From the NCBI GenBank assembly GCA_024220505.1, contig JAKZZE010000036.1, forward strand, positions 62,001 to 126,000: DNA of 64,000 nt, in the 5' to 3' direction. The notes below the pieces were generated by a model, which saw only the letters and a list, made by a program, of their open reading frames with translations, searched no databases and was not told where the DNA came from. The translations under genes and the position numbers were made by a program. Positions 1-9,908 of the stretch are shown piece after piece; position 1 is the stretch's first letter; every line of letters starts with the position of its first letter. This DNA comes from Rhizopus arrhizus (lineage: Eukaryota; Mucoromycota; Mucoromycetes; Mucorales; Rhizopodaceae).

Positions 1-230
1 CGACAGTATCAATGGTCAATCCAACTTGCCTTGTTGACATATCTTGTTCTACAACAAGATCAAGCAGCTGTTGTGCATGGATTGGTGTATAAGATCCCTA
101 TGGGACCCTGCGTCTTGGAACAGCTTTGAATGAAAATGATTTTTGTTTCTCTAAGGTACTTTTTGTTCTAATACACCGTTTTTAGAATAAAAAGATCCCT
201 TTTACTGTTAGAAAGCCAGTTTTTCTAACA
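1..230 (-). pseudogene. Truncated Tc1/IS630-like transposase, N-terminal part
   Basis: Read on the minus strand, the first ~120 bases encode a helix-turn-helix-like segment (LLDLVVEQDMSTRQVGL, ending at the window edge). It aligns with LLDLVIEQGISTCKAGL in the transposase at 7,542-8,975. The open frame extends upstream to about 230 but contains an in-frame TAG near base 98, within VP*GSYTP, where the sister copy reads GPYRSYPP. The element runs off the left edge, so its catalytic part is not visible. I see no terminal inverted repeat matching the 7,479-9,045 element up to 600. This is a relic of the same transposon family, not an active gene. Confidence 0.6.
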
Positions 231-1338
231 GTCTCAATAAAAAATCCGTAATTGATTTATCTGATAAAAGCTGCCTAGAATCACAAAAAAGCTTTTAAGA
301 GTATTGCCTCTAGATTATTAAACAATATTTTTTTTTGAAAAATGCAAGAACAATCCTGAGATATTGAATGACATAGAGCTTACGTAAAACATATATATGA
401 TGATCCATTTCACCCAACCCGGTCTCTAATAGACAAAATGAAATGTATATTTTCCAAAGATACATAACCTCTTTTTCTATGGCTGCTCAAAAAGGGGAAA
501 GATATTTAAAGTCATTCTAAAATTTCTACATTTTGTATTTGAATGCAGGCATACCTCAAGTAATAGTACAACAAAGCTCTGAATAGCACCTACAACTAAA
601 AATCATCAGTCAGTAAGGATTAATAAACTGTTCACATAACACTATCAACTATTCTCTAAGTGTAGAGGGGATTATAAGAGTCTCATTGCCCCTGTGTTTA
701 GTATTTGCAATATCTGCCCACCAAACAACATCTGCTACCAAAGGACACTACAGAAATCAACAATCATAACAACTCGATATGATTTACTAATTAAATCAAT
801 TTACTCTGTAGGAATTAATCTAGACATTGTCCAAAAACAAAAACAAAAAAAAAGAAAAGGTCTTCTAATTGTTGGATACGCGATGAATAGATTAGCTACT
901 AAAAAAATGAAAAGTTAAAAGAAACTATAAATTTCCGAAATTGATACAGCAGTTACCCAAAAAGTGCTATGTACACATATATAACATTCTGCGCCATTAA
1001 TCTTATTTATTTCAACGATTTTGCATGTCTAAGAAAAGATAAGATTTGTTAAGAGGGCTTAGAGAGTCAGTAGAAACAAAAAAAAAGCAGTAAATGGCTA
1101 TAAGCCTGGATGTTTTACTAGATAAAACAAATAAGGTTGATCAAGAAAATAAGATAAGATAGAAGTAAAAATGATGCAAATTCTTATTTAAATCAGTCTG
1201 TCCGCTTAAGATAATATTCTTTAATTTGAAGTGTCTTATCAAAGCAAGTTGTTTATTCAATGCTATGTTATAAACAGTGTGTACATATATTTAAAGAAAA
1301 AAAAACGATAGTATATTCTAATGAGCATGTTGAAATAA
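231..1338. other. Intergenic, no gene recognised
   Basis: AT-rich sequence with only short, low-complexity open frames on either strand. No splice-connected coding pattern, RNA gene or repeat was recognised. A single ATCTGATAA word occurs at 259-267 and is probably chance. Confidence 0.5.
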
Positions 1339-2331
1339 TTAACTGTTAAACATGTCATCAATTGATTCTCCAGGTGGGACTTCAATCCAACCGTTCTCTT
1401 CTTTTTCCAAGGCTTTTGCTAGAACCTGTTGTTCTTCAAGTTTATCCTAAAAGTAAGTTAGGTTAAAATATAGGAGTATTTATTTATTTTTATTAAAATT
1501 ATTGTTTATGGAATATACCTTAGTGCATAACATGAGATCAAATACTTTTAACCAACGGAATCGGGTATCCCATGTTCTCGGAATACGAGCTTCCCTTGCA
1601 TAAACAAATCCCCAATGGTTTTTGTCTATAACCGAAGTTATCAGCATCGTCAACTTATCATTGGCGTAGAGGTAACTGAGATACTTCCTTTTTTTATATG
1701 TAGCAAAAGAAATAGATTTCATTTTTTCCATTTCCATCTTGAGAGCTCGTATACTACATTCCAGTAGCTTGATTGTATCCTCTTTTTTATGTTCTTCATT
1801 ATCCTCTCTGATTTCAAATTTTGTATATTAATATACATTCACTATATAATATAATAACATTATTAGAAAGCTTACCCTGATGATTCGATTAACATACGCT
1901 CAGTGTTATCAGCGACCACATAACCAATACCATCGGCGAGGCGTTTTTTTTCCTTTTTCCTCTAAATTGAAATATTTGAGGCAACTGTTACCTTTCAGAC
2001 CTTTTTCGCACCTAAGATGAAAGTAATCTATTGAGCCAATATGACCATATAATTGACACCATATATATAACAAGTCTTACCATTGGAAATTGATATCTTG
2101 ATAAACTGCACTATAGTATTTAAATACGGGTATCAAGTACTCAACAAAAGGAGTTCTTTCGTTTACTGTATTTACTAACGGAGGCTTCATACAATTTGCG
2201 TAAAAGTCAGTCAATACCAGGCGAATAAATAGTATCGCCTTTTTTTCTTCTTTGGAATGTTGATCGTTGAATCCATTGGTACCTACAGTAGGTGAAAAAA
2301 TACGAGCAACCTCTGTTCGATTTGTCTTCAT
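1339..2331 (-). CDS. Hypothetical protein, C-terminal half of a Mucorales-type unknown family
   Basis: A four- or five-exon model reads well on the minus strand. Exon 1 (2,331-2,081) starts MKTNRTEVARIFSPTVG and ends at ..INFQW. A second exon starts at 2,011. Then come ..KRLADGIGYVVADN..LIESSG, a segment with IRALKMEMEKMKSISFATYKK and HWGFVYAREARIPRTWDTRF, and a last exon DKLEEQQVLAKAL ending IDDMFNS and stop at 1,339. Introns are 60-75 nt with GT-AG ends. Within the second exon an 8-A run (revcomp of 1,944-1,951) sits where the frame has to change, so there may be an extra tiny intron or a frameshift. No domain is recognised. It may be the 3' half of a gene whose 5' half lies at 4,057-4,929. 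Function unknown. Confidence 0.5.
2284..2312. repeat. 29-bp inverted repeat, left copy
   Basis: A perfect inverted match of 29 bp pairs 2,284-2,312 with 3,900-3,928. The left copy lies inside the coding sequence reading EVARIFSPTV on the minus strand; the right copy carries the same sense on the plus strand. The pair brackets the decayed Tc1 transposase at 2,513-3,560. Confidence 0.75.
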
Positions 2332-2512
2332 ATCTTTTTATTTTCGTGTGTACATTCGCCAGAGCTTTGATAGCACACAAACTAATTAAGACAACAAAGA
2401 TACATACAATACACTAAAGAAATTGACTCTACTTGAAGTACAAGCTTTTTAAAAAGGGAAAGACAGTCATAAAAAAAGCCAATGATGATTTTTCAAAATT
2501 CGCTATGTTTAT

Positions 2513-3560
2513 TTAATATTTTCTATATCTTCCCTTTGCTTTAATAAATGCTTCTACTTTGGCTGGCATACTATTGATGTGCTTCTTGCAAGCATTTGCA
2601 TTGAGTTTATTTCGCTCTACATCCACAAATTGCTAAAGCTTTCTGACACCTCTTTCTCCGACTTCATGTGGTGTCAGATTAAGTTTGAGCTGATGCCAAA
2701 CATGCTTTATATGATTTAAATCCAGACTTTGAGCACACCAATAATTTATATACCTTACAATGATACCGCGTACCTATACAGTTATGATTTTTAATTTATA
2801 CTTTACGCCGCTATCACTCTGAAGGTATACATCGGACGTCTTCAAATAATAGTACTCTAACGTATACATGTAAATAATGCTAAGTATATGCAGACAAGCC
2901 GTTGAGTTTATGTTACCACCATAAAGCTGACATGTCTAAGCTGGTCCCGGAGTAGCTATGTGACCGCATATGTTGGTCCTACGGCTGCTGTGCTTTACTG
3001 TAATGTCGATGTGATGAGGGAGCAAAATGTCATTTGATACTACCCCATAGTATTTTACCCCATCTGATCACTAGATGCTAATCTTTGCTTCAGCTGAGAA
3101 CGCTACTGGTCGTCACTCTTGACTTGACCAGTTGCGATGCCTTTTTGCTCAGGCCATCTGCTTTTTGCAATGATCCTTTTTTAAAAATGCCTTCTTTTTT
3201 TTTTAGCTCTCGGTGGCACTTTATGGATCTCAGCGCATTTACTCCTGAACGGTACATGAACAAGTAACCAAACTTACCTAACTCCCTGAATAGCTCTTTC
3301 GCTACTGTTCGATGACCAGTAATAATACACAGCTTGATATAGTGCTTCATGGCATAAGAGGCAATAGTATGTCTTCCAGCCGACAGGTGTGAATTTCATG
3401 GAAAAGGCTTCCTAGTATACCTTTTAACTGTGCGAGAGTGAACGTAATATTTATCTGTGATATCCTCCGGCTTCATACTATTCAGTGATATATCTTCTAT
3501 TTCTGGATTGCTTCTCCATTGGTATAGATTTAGGCATGATGATGAGAAGTAGTGAGAGAA
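2513..3560 (-). pseudogene. Decayed Tc1/mariner transposase
   Basis: Minus-strand translation gives a recognisable but broken Tc1-type transposase. In order: an N-terminal segment with IKLCIITGHRTVAKELFREL (3,090-3,350) and a following KKKEGIFKKGSLQKADGLSKKA; then VAFSAEAKISI**SDGVKYYG; then LLPHHIDITVKH, LEYYYLKTSDVYLQSDSG, and the end ..WCAQSLDLNHIKHVWHQLKL, MPAKVEAFIKAKGRYRKY, stop at 2,513. In the family the first catalytic Asp sits in FSDE (here FSAE) and the third acidic residue in NPIEHVW (here NHIKHVW). Two of three catalytic residues are lost, and there are several stops and frame changes. Clearly dead. The 5' limit is approximate, and I could not assign terminal repeats. Confidence 0.8.
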
Positions 3561-3899
3561 ATTGAGTAAAAAAAAAAGAAACCAAGGGCTCTTGAAGTTG
3601 CACTTGCTTTTATATGAATGCAATAAGGAACACTCACAGTTCCATACAAGAACGCTATATAGTCTTCCAATATGATCTTTGTTGATTTAAGTGTAAACAT
3701 ATGAATACGGTACATAATTTAAGCTGGCCGGAAGTCAAATTTTTAAATTCGCATTCTCATTCCTCTCTCAATTTCCAGTATTGCTACATGAGACCTTTAC
3801 TGTTTCAAGACACATGACCCCGAAAATATACCATAGGAGTCTCAAGCCGGTAGTTGGCATGCACCTTTTGATATAGCGAAAAAAGTCGATTTTGCCAAA
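3561..3899. other. Flank of decayed Tc1 element, nothing else recognised
   Basis: This stretch between the transposase relic and the right 29-bp inverted repeat has no convincing coding pattern. The word AAATTCGC occurs near both ends of the relic, in direct rather than inverted orientation, so it does not define terminal repeats. Confidence 0.35.
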
Positions 3900-3928
3900 A
3901 GGTTGCTCGTATTTTTTCACCTACTGTA
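3900..3928. repeat. 29-bp inverted repeat, right copy
   Basis: Perfect inverted copy of 2,284-2,312. It translates to VARIFSPTV on the plus strand, opposite to the surrounding minus-strand hypothetical gene, so it looks like a rearranged fragment of that gene. Confidence 0.75.
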
Positions 3929-4056
3929 ACCAAGCTAAGAGTGTTTCAAGGTCTTGATCCAATGCGGCACTTAGAAAAGCTAGCTGCTGGGATGCGTTTG
4001 ATGCAAGACATTGCTTTCGATTCTTTCACATTCTCTAGATATTCATTTACTAATGA

Positions 4057-4929
4057 CTAGTTTTCACAAATGCAGTCCTTGCTTATTTTAATATGAGCAA
4101 CTTCAACAACTTTAGCTCTGGTATCTTTATCAAAACAAGGGCTGTCCAAAGAAAAAGAGACATTGGGTGTAATAGGCTTTATTAAGGAGTATGGCTCTTT
4201 ATTTTTCTTTACGGTTACAGCGTTGCCTATCATTTATACATATTGAAACATAAGGTTAGTACTAATCATCATGCCTTTTTTACAGGACGCATAAGAATTA
4301 ATTTATTCACCTGTTGACGGCAATGACTCTCTTATTCGCTATATATATGAAATAGACATTAACATTAATTATATAACTACGTATCTACGTATTAAGCAAT
4401 ATATAAATACCTTTGGTGGCTTAACTGATACAGCTGAGTTGCTTTGGGCTGAAGTTATGTTCGAATCGGTTACTACTGAGTTAATGATATTGACACTTCC
4501 TTCCACTGTGTCATCAGGCTTCTCGTTCAGCTCCTCACGCAACTGTTTTAGCTCGAGATCTGAAGACTACATTGCTAAGAATGGTGTAAGTATATAAAGC
4601 ACAATACATTATTTTACTATTTTTCATTTCACCTTTTTCATCAAATTAGCGACGTATATGCAAAGATCACGATCCATTCCTTGTCTCTTTGATAAAGAGA
4701 TCAAACTATTCTTATAATTCCTGTAATGTGTCTTTATACTTCCAAGGGAAGTGTCACCAGTCCATATTAGATAGTCTCTGAAAGTCCACTTGTTGACAAA
4801 ATTTCTTGAAAAAAACTCACGATTCTCCACACTTGCTTTGATCTCGATATTTTTGTTGAAGTACGCTTGTGGACATGACATTTTTTGTTTTGTTTGCAAA
4901 AATAAAGTGGAGATTTCAATAGGATTCAA
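4057..4929 (-). CDS. Hypothetical protein, possibly 5' half of a split gene
   Basis: Four minus-strand exons join cleanly: 4,929-4,633 (MNPIEISTLFLQTKQKM..CIYVANLMKK), 4,566-4,411 (SSDLELKQLREELNEKPDD..SVKPPK), a 28-nt exon 4,338-4,311, and 4,226 to a TAG at 4,057 (..PCFDKDTRAKVVEVAHIK). Introns have GT-AG ends. The frame continues past the TAG for about 45 more residues (SLVNEYLENVKES..) before a TGA, which suggests the TAG is a nonsense change in a once longer protein. No known domain is recognised. The first exon resembles a small N-terminal module and the second a short charged helix. It may once have continued into the coding block at 1,339-2,331, now separated by a Tc1 relic. Function unknown. 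Confidence 0.45.
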
Positions 4930-6082
4930 AATTATATATATGACTTTATTTAATAATATATGTCCAGAGTTTATATACTTTTCACAGTGTAGATATTAAT
5001 ATATGTACTATGCAGATGGCGAAACGACCACAGCATGGTGTACATGACTAAATATCATTTGTTATTATGCAGATGTTTCATAATTTAATTTAAGCACTTG
5101 CCCCTGTGTTAACTCGTAAGAATAAAAAGACTATAAAATTCAACGAGACTGAAAAGGTTATCTTTATTTAATATTATAATATCTGGTATTTATATTCTTT
5201 TCATGGAGGCTTAATTAAATCCTTTTCAAGATACTTAAATTAATTATAACTGTAGATCTAGTGTGAATAAATTTTAATGTAAATATCTGTTTCTGGTTAT
5301 GCAAGTGGACTGTTTTATAATTATTTCTTAAGTAGCTCTGATTTTTCGTTTATGTCGCATTGCATCAGGAGTTATATTAAAAACTTGCATTGAGTTAAAG
5401 GAGTGGAATTAATTATGATCGAATAATAGAGAAAAGACTGTAATAAATTTTTGTAAAGCATTCATTACTCTGATTTCTTATAAATTGAATATGAATCATG
5501 TTTAAAGTGTATTGGGATACGACAGCCCCTCATTCACCAGTCTATTTTGGTAGATATACATACATATTAATAAGTCTACATTTCCATATACTCACACTAT
5601 CAATCGTTAATAATTCTTGGTTGCTATACAATGATTATCTTTGGAGCACAACGTTTTTGATAAAGGAGAGAGAGCATGAAGTGAAGATTAAAGCACCAAT
5701 ATGATTCGAGAAATTGAAACTACGTCACCAAGAAAATGTGATTGGTTTAGGGCGATTTCCTTTCCAAAAAAAAACTTTTATTTATTTTTCGTATATGGTG
5801 GATACTTTTTTATTTCTCCTAATTGTCATTGCTCACAGAGATTATTCCGATAAAAAGGATAAAAGAGGGTAATCTTATACTGAAGGATTCCATTAAGGTA
5901 TAACATTACTCCATCTCTAGCTTATACCTGAGAGCTTGCCAGCTTTCTTTGGCTGCGACAAATCCTATCATGCAAGTGGTAAGATTACTTTTTAGTATCT
6001 TGTTGCTTCATCATAGTAGCAAACAGGTGTAGGTAGCTTTGTTCATATGAATGAGTCCGAATAATTTAAATGATAATGGAAT

Positions 6083-6084
<2 letters not shown>
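4930..6084. other. Intergenic, no gene recognised
   Basis: AT-rich region with scattered short frames and no splice-linked coding pattern that I can support on either strand. Confidence 0.5.

Positions 6085-6149
<65 letters not shown>
6085..6149. repeat. 65-nt T homopolymer
   Basis: An uninterrupted run of 65 T. The flanks do not form an obvious direct repeat, so I cannot say it is a retroposon tail. Confidence 0.9.
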
Positions 6150-6199
6150 CTAATAATATATATTGTAGGAAAGCTTTTCAATTAAACTAACAACTATTG

Positions 6200-6785
6200 T
6201 GTTGGCGGAAGAACTTTGTTGTTTTCGTAAAGGACAAAGAACCAAAATATACCGTCTAGCTGTGCCTTTGTTAACTGGTCCCCCTCCCCCTCCACTTTTG
6301 GGCAATTGTCATTGTTTCTCGTCAATTAAAGCAAGATGCCAATTTATCTACAATCTTCAAATAGGTATTGTTGTCCCTTCTATTACTATGACCATGGACT
6401 TTTTAGTTGTGTTGCTAGGCAGACTTCCGAATTGGTATAACTCCACTTAACTACAGTTATAAATATGTACTTCTGTTTTTTCGTAATAATTCCACCATCT
6501 TAATGTAGTGCGGTAGTTAATATTTAACTCTCTTGCAACCTTAGCCACTAGTCCATGCTCTTGAGGATTTTCGAGTATTTGATCAATACATGATTCTCTG
6601 GTAAAATCGCTAGAAGTGTTGTATGATTTTACTGATGACTTCGCCCACTAGTTTTCGGTTGGTTTTTAGCTAAAGTTTTTTTCAGCACTTCTTTCAGGGT
6701 GCATAACGTTCAAATAAGCTTGCCGGGTAGTAATTGTTTCGAGAACAACATTGGGATCATTGATATCTGTTATAATGTCTTCCAT
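6200..6785 (-). pseudogene. Decayed IS630/Tc1-like transposase
   Basis: From an ATG at 6,785 on the minus strand the frame reads MEDIITDINDPNVVLETITT, then crosses two stops into a helix-turn-helix-like segment (GLVAKVARELNINYRTTLRWWNYYE) and a stop near 6,450. Further downstream (about 6,420-6,200) a segment with EGTTIPI and GGPVNKGTARRYILV resembles the region around RGTTTTILGAI and KGTVTGHY, which I recall from fungal IS630-like transposases. The middle, including the catalytic DDE part, is missing or unrecognisable. The HTH part is fairly clear; the second segment is weaker. No function expected. Confidence 0.45.
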
Positions 6786-7478
6786 CGGATCCTAAATTTT
6801 TCACTTTCTTCATTAAAAACTGTCCTGTCCATCTTTATAAAAAAGTATTACTCATTATGTTATATTCTTATAAGGAAGAAAAAGAAAGAATAATAAAAGA
6901 CTAGGACACGAAGCTATTGGCAATGTTAATTGACTAATCATGACAATTATTTTTAGTCAAAGTGACAAAAGCAATTTTTTCGAGTACGTACCTTTATCTT
7001 TCGAATGAGTGGGGCCTTACGTAGTAATCTCATACCCTATCAAAACTACATCTGCCTTTATTGTATTTTCGCTTCCAAAGAATAATCTCTGCTTCTAGTC
7101 TGAGATCTCAAAATGAAAGAAAAGATAGAAGGCTTCTACTGCTAGCATAGTATATCTTTGATCTTTGCTTTTTAATTTTTTTGCTCATTACTAATGAATA
7201 GACAATTGCTGGTAATAGTCAAAAGGGTTTACATACGCACAATTCATCTTGTAAGCTTTTCATTTTTTACTTTTTTGACGCAAGAAGCAAGACACTATCT
7301 TAACTCAATAGGTTTTTTGGACAAATTTTTGAAGGTATCCAAAGCTAGATCAAGTAAAATGAGGTCTTATGTGCAAGTTTGATTTCGATTTTTGGAAGAA
7401 GCTTCTAACTAAGCAGAATGATTGGCTACCTCTTTTTTATCCAACCAAACCGCTTTGTCGTAAATAGATCGGCATTTT
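6786..7478. other. Intergenic between two transposon relics
   Basis: No coding pattern supported. The open frame at 7,194-7,382 (+) has no splice context or recognisable motif. Confidence 0.4.
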
Positions 7479-7516
7479 TTTGCGGATTTTATTTTTTATT
7501 TTGTGGGTAGTCATTT
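7479..7516 (+). repeat. Left terminal inverted repeat of Tc1-like element
   Basis: 38-nt arm starting TTTGCGG and ending GGTAGTCATTT, pairing with 9,008-9,045 with two mismatches. Confidence 0.75.
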
Positions 7517-7541
7517 GTAGTTTGTGTATAAATTTATAAAC

Positions 7542-8975
7542 TTAAAGCATTGGCTCAAGGGCTAAGCATCTATCAAAGAAGGATTGTGAAAGGCTTATCC
7601 AATTCACGCTGTCTTGTTGAGTAACCTTCTTGGCAGATTCAGTGATTCTAGCACTGAGATTGTCATTGGCACTAAGGCAATCCCTTCGAATATTTCCTTT
7701 GATCTTCGACCAAAACGACTCAATGGGGTTCAAAAAAGACGAGTAAGGAGGCAGGTATGCAATCTTGTAGTCCCTTGATGTTATCAGCTCTTGAACCTCA
7801 TCGACCTTATGGATAGCAGCATTATCCATAACAAGATAACAGCCCTGCATCTTGAATTGGTCTAAAGCATCCATAAGGGAACTCAAGAAATCTAAGAAGT
7901 GCTCGCTTCGTGTACCCACTCGAGCACTCACCTCAACTTCGCCAGCCTTTCCGTTATCCCTCTTACGCTTCTTCGTTGTGCAGTTTTTCTTTTGAACAGC
8001 CTTTGGCTTACGAAGCGTAAGCTCAACAACTTTCTCGCAAATTACCCCAATGATAGTCACTGTAACTCCTCTGTTTGAAGGTATAACAGATTTGACTGGC
8101 ATGTCCTTTTTTATCCACCCAAATTTCCTGCGAATGTGCATGTTGAAACCTGCTTCACCAATAAAAACATAGTTTTGGCTCCAATGCATGCTGCTATCCT
8201 TCTGTCATTCTAATACTCTTTCCCTTCTCAACTCCAAAGTTCTTTGAGTCGTTCTTGCTGCTACTACAAGCTCTAACTTCTTAAAAGTCAACGAGTCATG
8301 AAGAACAAGATGCCTGTGAAGACTTGACAGATTAATTGACCCAATTTGGGAATACTTGTCAAGCAATGCATCCCTTGCTTGCCAAAGCACTGCCTCAGGT
8401 CTCTTGACAAAAAAGCTACAAAGGAACTCTGTATGGCATGGCTCAAGCTTTCCTATCCTTTGAGTTCGCTTTCTTTGGCCTGGAAAGGAATTTTCTTCGT
8501 CGTCTTTATACTGCTTGACATAGTGCTGAGCAGTTCTTTCAACAGTACCTACAATAAGTCCAGCCTTACATGTCGAGATGCCTTGCTCAATAACAAGATC
8601 CAACAGCCCCTGTATTTGCTTAGGGGGATATGATCTGTATGGACCTCTAACTTTTGCCTGTCTTTTTTTTTTTGGCTTAACCGTGCTATTTTCGACTTCA
8701 GCACTAGCTTACTTAAGCTGTTCAGTTTTGCTTTGTTGCCTCATCTCTGCTTCTTCTTGAGATATTTGATAACCTGCAAATTCTAACAGCTTTCTCAAGC
8801 TTGGCTCGGGTTTCTTTGTAGAAGATTCGGTGTTTTCCCAATAATGCCACTCAAGATTTACTGTTTCGAAGAGATCGACGGCTTCTTGTTCAATTTCAAT
8901 AGGCTCGTACTTTGGAATTTCATCTGTGATGCTGAAGCAGTGCATATACTCGTCTGGAACGTCATTGTTGGTCAT
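7542..8975 (-). pseudogene. DDE transposase with two in-frame stops and a lost catalytic Asp
   Basis: One continuous minus-strand frame runs from ATG 8,975 (MTNNDVPDEYMHCFSITDEI) to the stop at 7,542, interrupted by TAA at 8,709-8,711 and TGA at 8,205-8,207. After the TAA it reads ASAEVENSTVKPKKKRQAK, then an N-terminal HTH region (LLDLVIEQGISTCKAGLIVG..TAQHYVKQYKDD), a linker ending RRERVLE, the TGA, then QKDSSMHWSQNYVFIGEAGF. The family has DEAGF here, so the first catalytic Asp is Gly (one base change). The second and third catalytic residues remain: LVMDNAAIHK and YSSFLNPIESFWSKIK. The coding pattern is otherwise well preserved, so inactivation looks fairly recent. An ATG at 9,092 lies outside the terminal repeat and is unlikely to be the start. 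Confidence 0.85.
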
Positions 8976-9007
8976 ATTTGATAGATGAAAGAAAGTACGC
9001 AAAATAT

Positions 9008-9045
9008 AAATGACTACCTGCAAAATAAAAAATAAAATCCGCAAA
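9008..9045 (-). repeat. Right terminal inverted repeat of Tc1-like element
   Basis: Arm pairing with 7,479-7,516, 36 of 38 positions complementary. It lies upstream of the transposase ATG at 8,975. Confidence 0.75.
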
Positions 9046-9189
9046 GTTGAAAGCAAAATCCAATACACCATTTTCGAAAAGTAAAGTCGCATTTATAAAA
9101 AGTTTATAATACAATATACAAAAAGCGACAGGTGAACGCGACATCTATTCCTGGAAACAGTGTATACTTATATGTCATAAATCATATAT

Positions 9190-9450
9190 GAAATCTGTGC
9201 TGCTCTCTCTATGGCAACTTCACTGGAAATTTATTTTTGAAGACCATCAATTCTGGCCTCAGGAAGTAGTAGCAAGAGCCACTAGGCAAATCCTCAAGAT
9301 TCACAAAGAAAACAATAGTCTTTTACTACAAGGCTAATCCACAGGGTGTTTCCTCTCAGTTCTCTACCTCAGGTCGCTTTGGCATTATCAAACTTAGCAT
9401 GGATTGCGAAACAAAAATAACAAAAAAAAAAAAAATAATAAAAAACTGAC
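9190..9450 (+). mobile_element. LINE 3' end fragment (5'-truncated)
   Basis: From about 9,187 the plus strand reads MKSVLLSLWQLHWKFIFEDH, then FWPQEVVARATRQILKIHKE and a stop at about 9,340. This resembles the last ~50 residues of the LINE ORF2 at 48,8xx-48,968 (SVLIIALGQVWKCHWQSIFN, then PFLSSTVLQAIRNNVQQHI). About 70 nt further the sequence becomes an A-rich tail (AACAAAAAAAAAAAAATAAT, near 9,420-9,440), as in a LINE 3' terminus. It is diverged from the intact element, so it comes from an older or different subfamily. The 5' break is approximate. Confidence 0.6.
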
Positions 9451-9850
9451 TGTACTTTATTTACCGCTTACCACGGTGTACGCCTTGCGACACTTAAAAT
9501 CCTCCTTCTACAAAAATATATATATAGATATAGATATGAAGTCTAATCTAAACTATAAGCTTTGCTATATTTACTTAATAAAATGGCTGTATTTAGAAAT
9601 TATAGATAAAAAAGAAAAATTATTTTGTATCCAAACACGGCACTAATGATCGTTTTGTTTGATCGCATCATGTGAAAAAAGAAAAAATAAAGATCCGCTT
9701 TGTATATAAGTATGTTTTTATACAAGAAAACAGTTTATTGTATTATTAAAAGTATATATGCTTATAGGGACGAATAATAATTTCCGTATAAGACAAGAAT
9801 AATTATTTGTTTGTTTAATGAATTATCAAATAAAGTTTTACTTTATTTAA
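9451..9850. other. Intergenic, no gene recognised
   Basis: AT-rich sequence with no supported coding frame. It lies upstream of the GATA-type site cluster and the heme oxygenase gene. Confidence 0.45.
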
Positions 9851-9908
9851 ATCAGATAACTGTTGGATACAAGTCACATAAGATCTGATAAAAATTTTAT
9901 CAGATCTT
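9851..9908. promoter_or_regulatory. Cluster of three ATCWGATAA (iron-GATA type) sites with a 29-bp palindrome
   Basis: ATCAGATAA lies at 9,851-9,859. A near-perfect palindrome at 9,880-9,908 (arms AAGATCTGATAAAA, one central base) contains ATCTGATAA on both strands. ATCWGATAA is the published binding word of the iron-responsive GATA repressor SreA of Aspergillus and its relatives. The next gene downstream on the plus strand is heme oxygenase, about 600 bp away; no other gene intervenes. Iron regulation through these sites is an inference. Confidence 0.5.

Larger units (their letters stand above)
7479..9045 (-). mobile_element. Tc1/IS630-like DNA transposon with terminal inverted repeats
   Basis: A ~1.57-kb unit is bounded by imperfect inverted repeats. 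The left end (7,479-7,516, beginning TTTGCGGATTTTATTTTTTA) matches the reverse complement of 9,008-9,045 at all but two of 38 positions, and looser similarity continues inward. The repeats flank a single minus-strand transposase gene, as expected for this superfamily. The outer boundary is approximate: I cannot point to an unambiguous TA target duplication. The transposase is broken, so the copy could move only if supplied in trans. A LINE 3' fragment lies about 140 bp to its right. Confidence 0.75.

Noticed and set aside
259..267. ATCTGATAA site near the left edge
   Set aside because: Single occurrence, no gene beside it; expected by chance in AT-rich DNA.
694..918. Open frame of 74 codons (+)
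   Set aside because: Low-complexity, lysine-rich end, no splice context or motif.
3720..3770. Possible right terminal repeat of the 2,513-3,560 relic
   Set aside because: The shared AAATTCGC word is in direct, not inverted, orientation relative to the left flank, and the match is short.
4460..4480. tRNA B-box-like GTTCGAATC
   Set aside because: Lies within a spliced coding exon and no A-box or cloverleaf accompanies it.
9404..9646. Open frame of 80 codons (+)
   Set aside because: Starts in the A-rich tail of the LINE fragment and is Lys/Asn/Tyr-rich; composition artefact.
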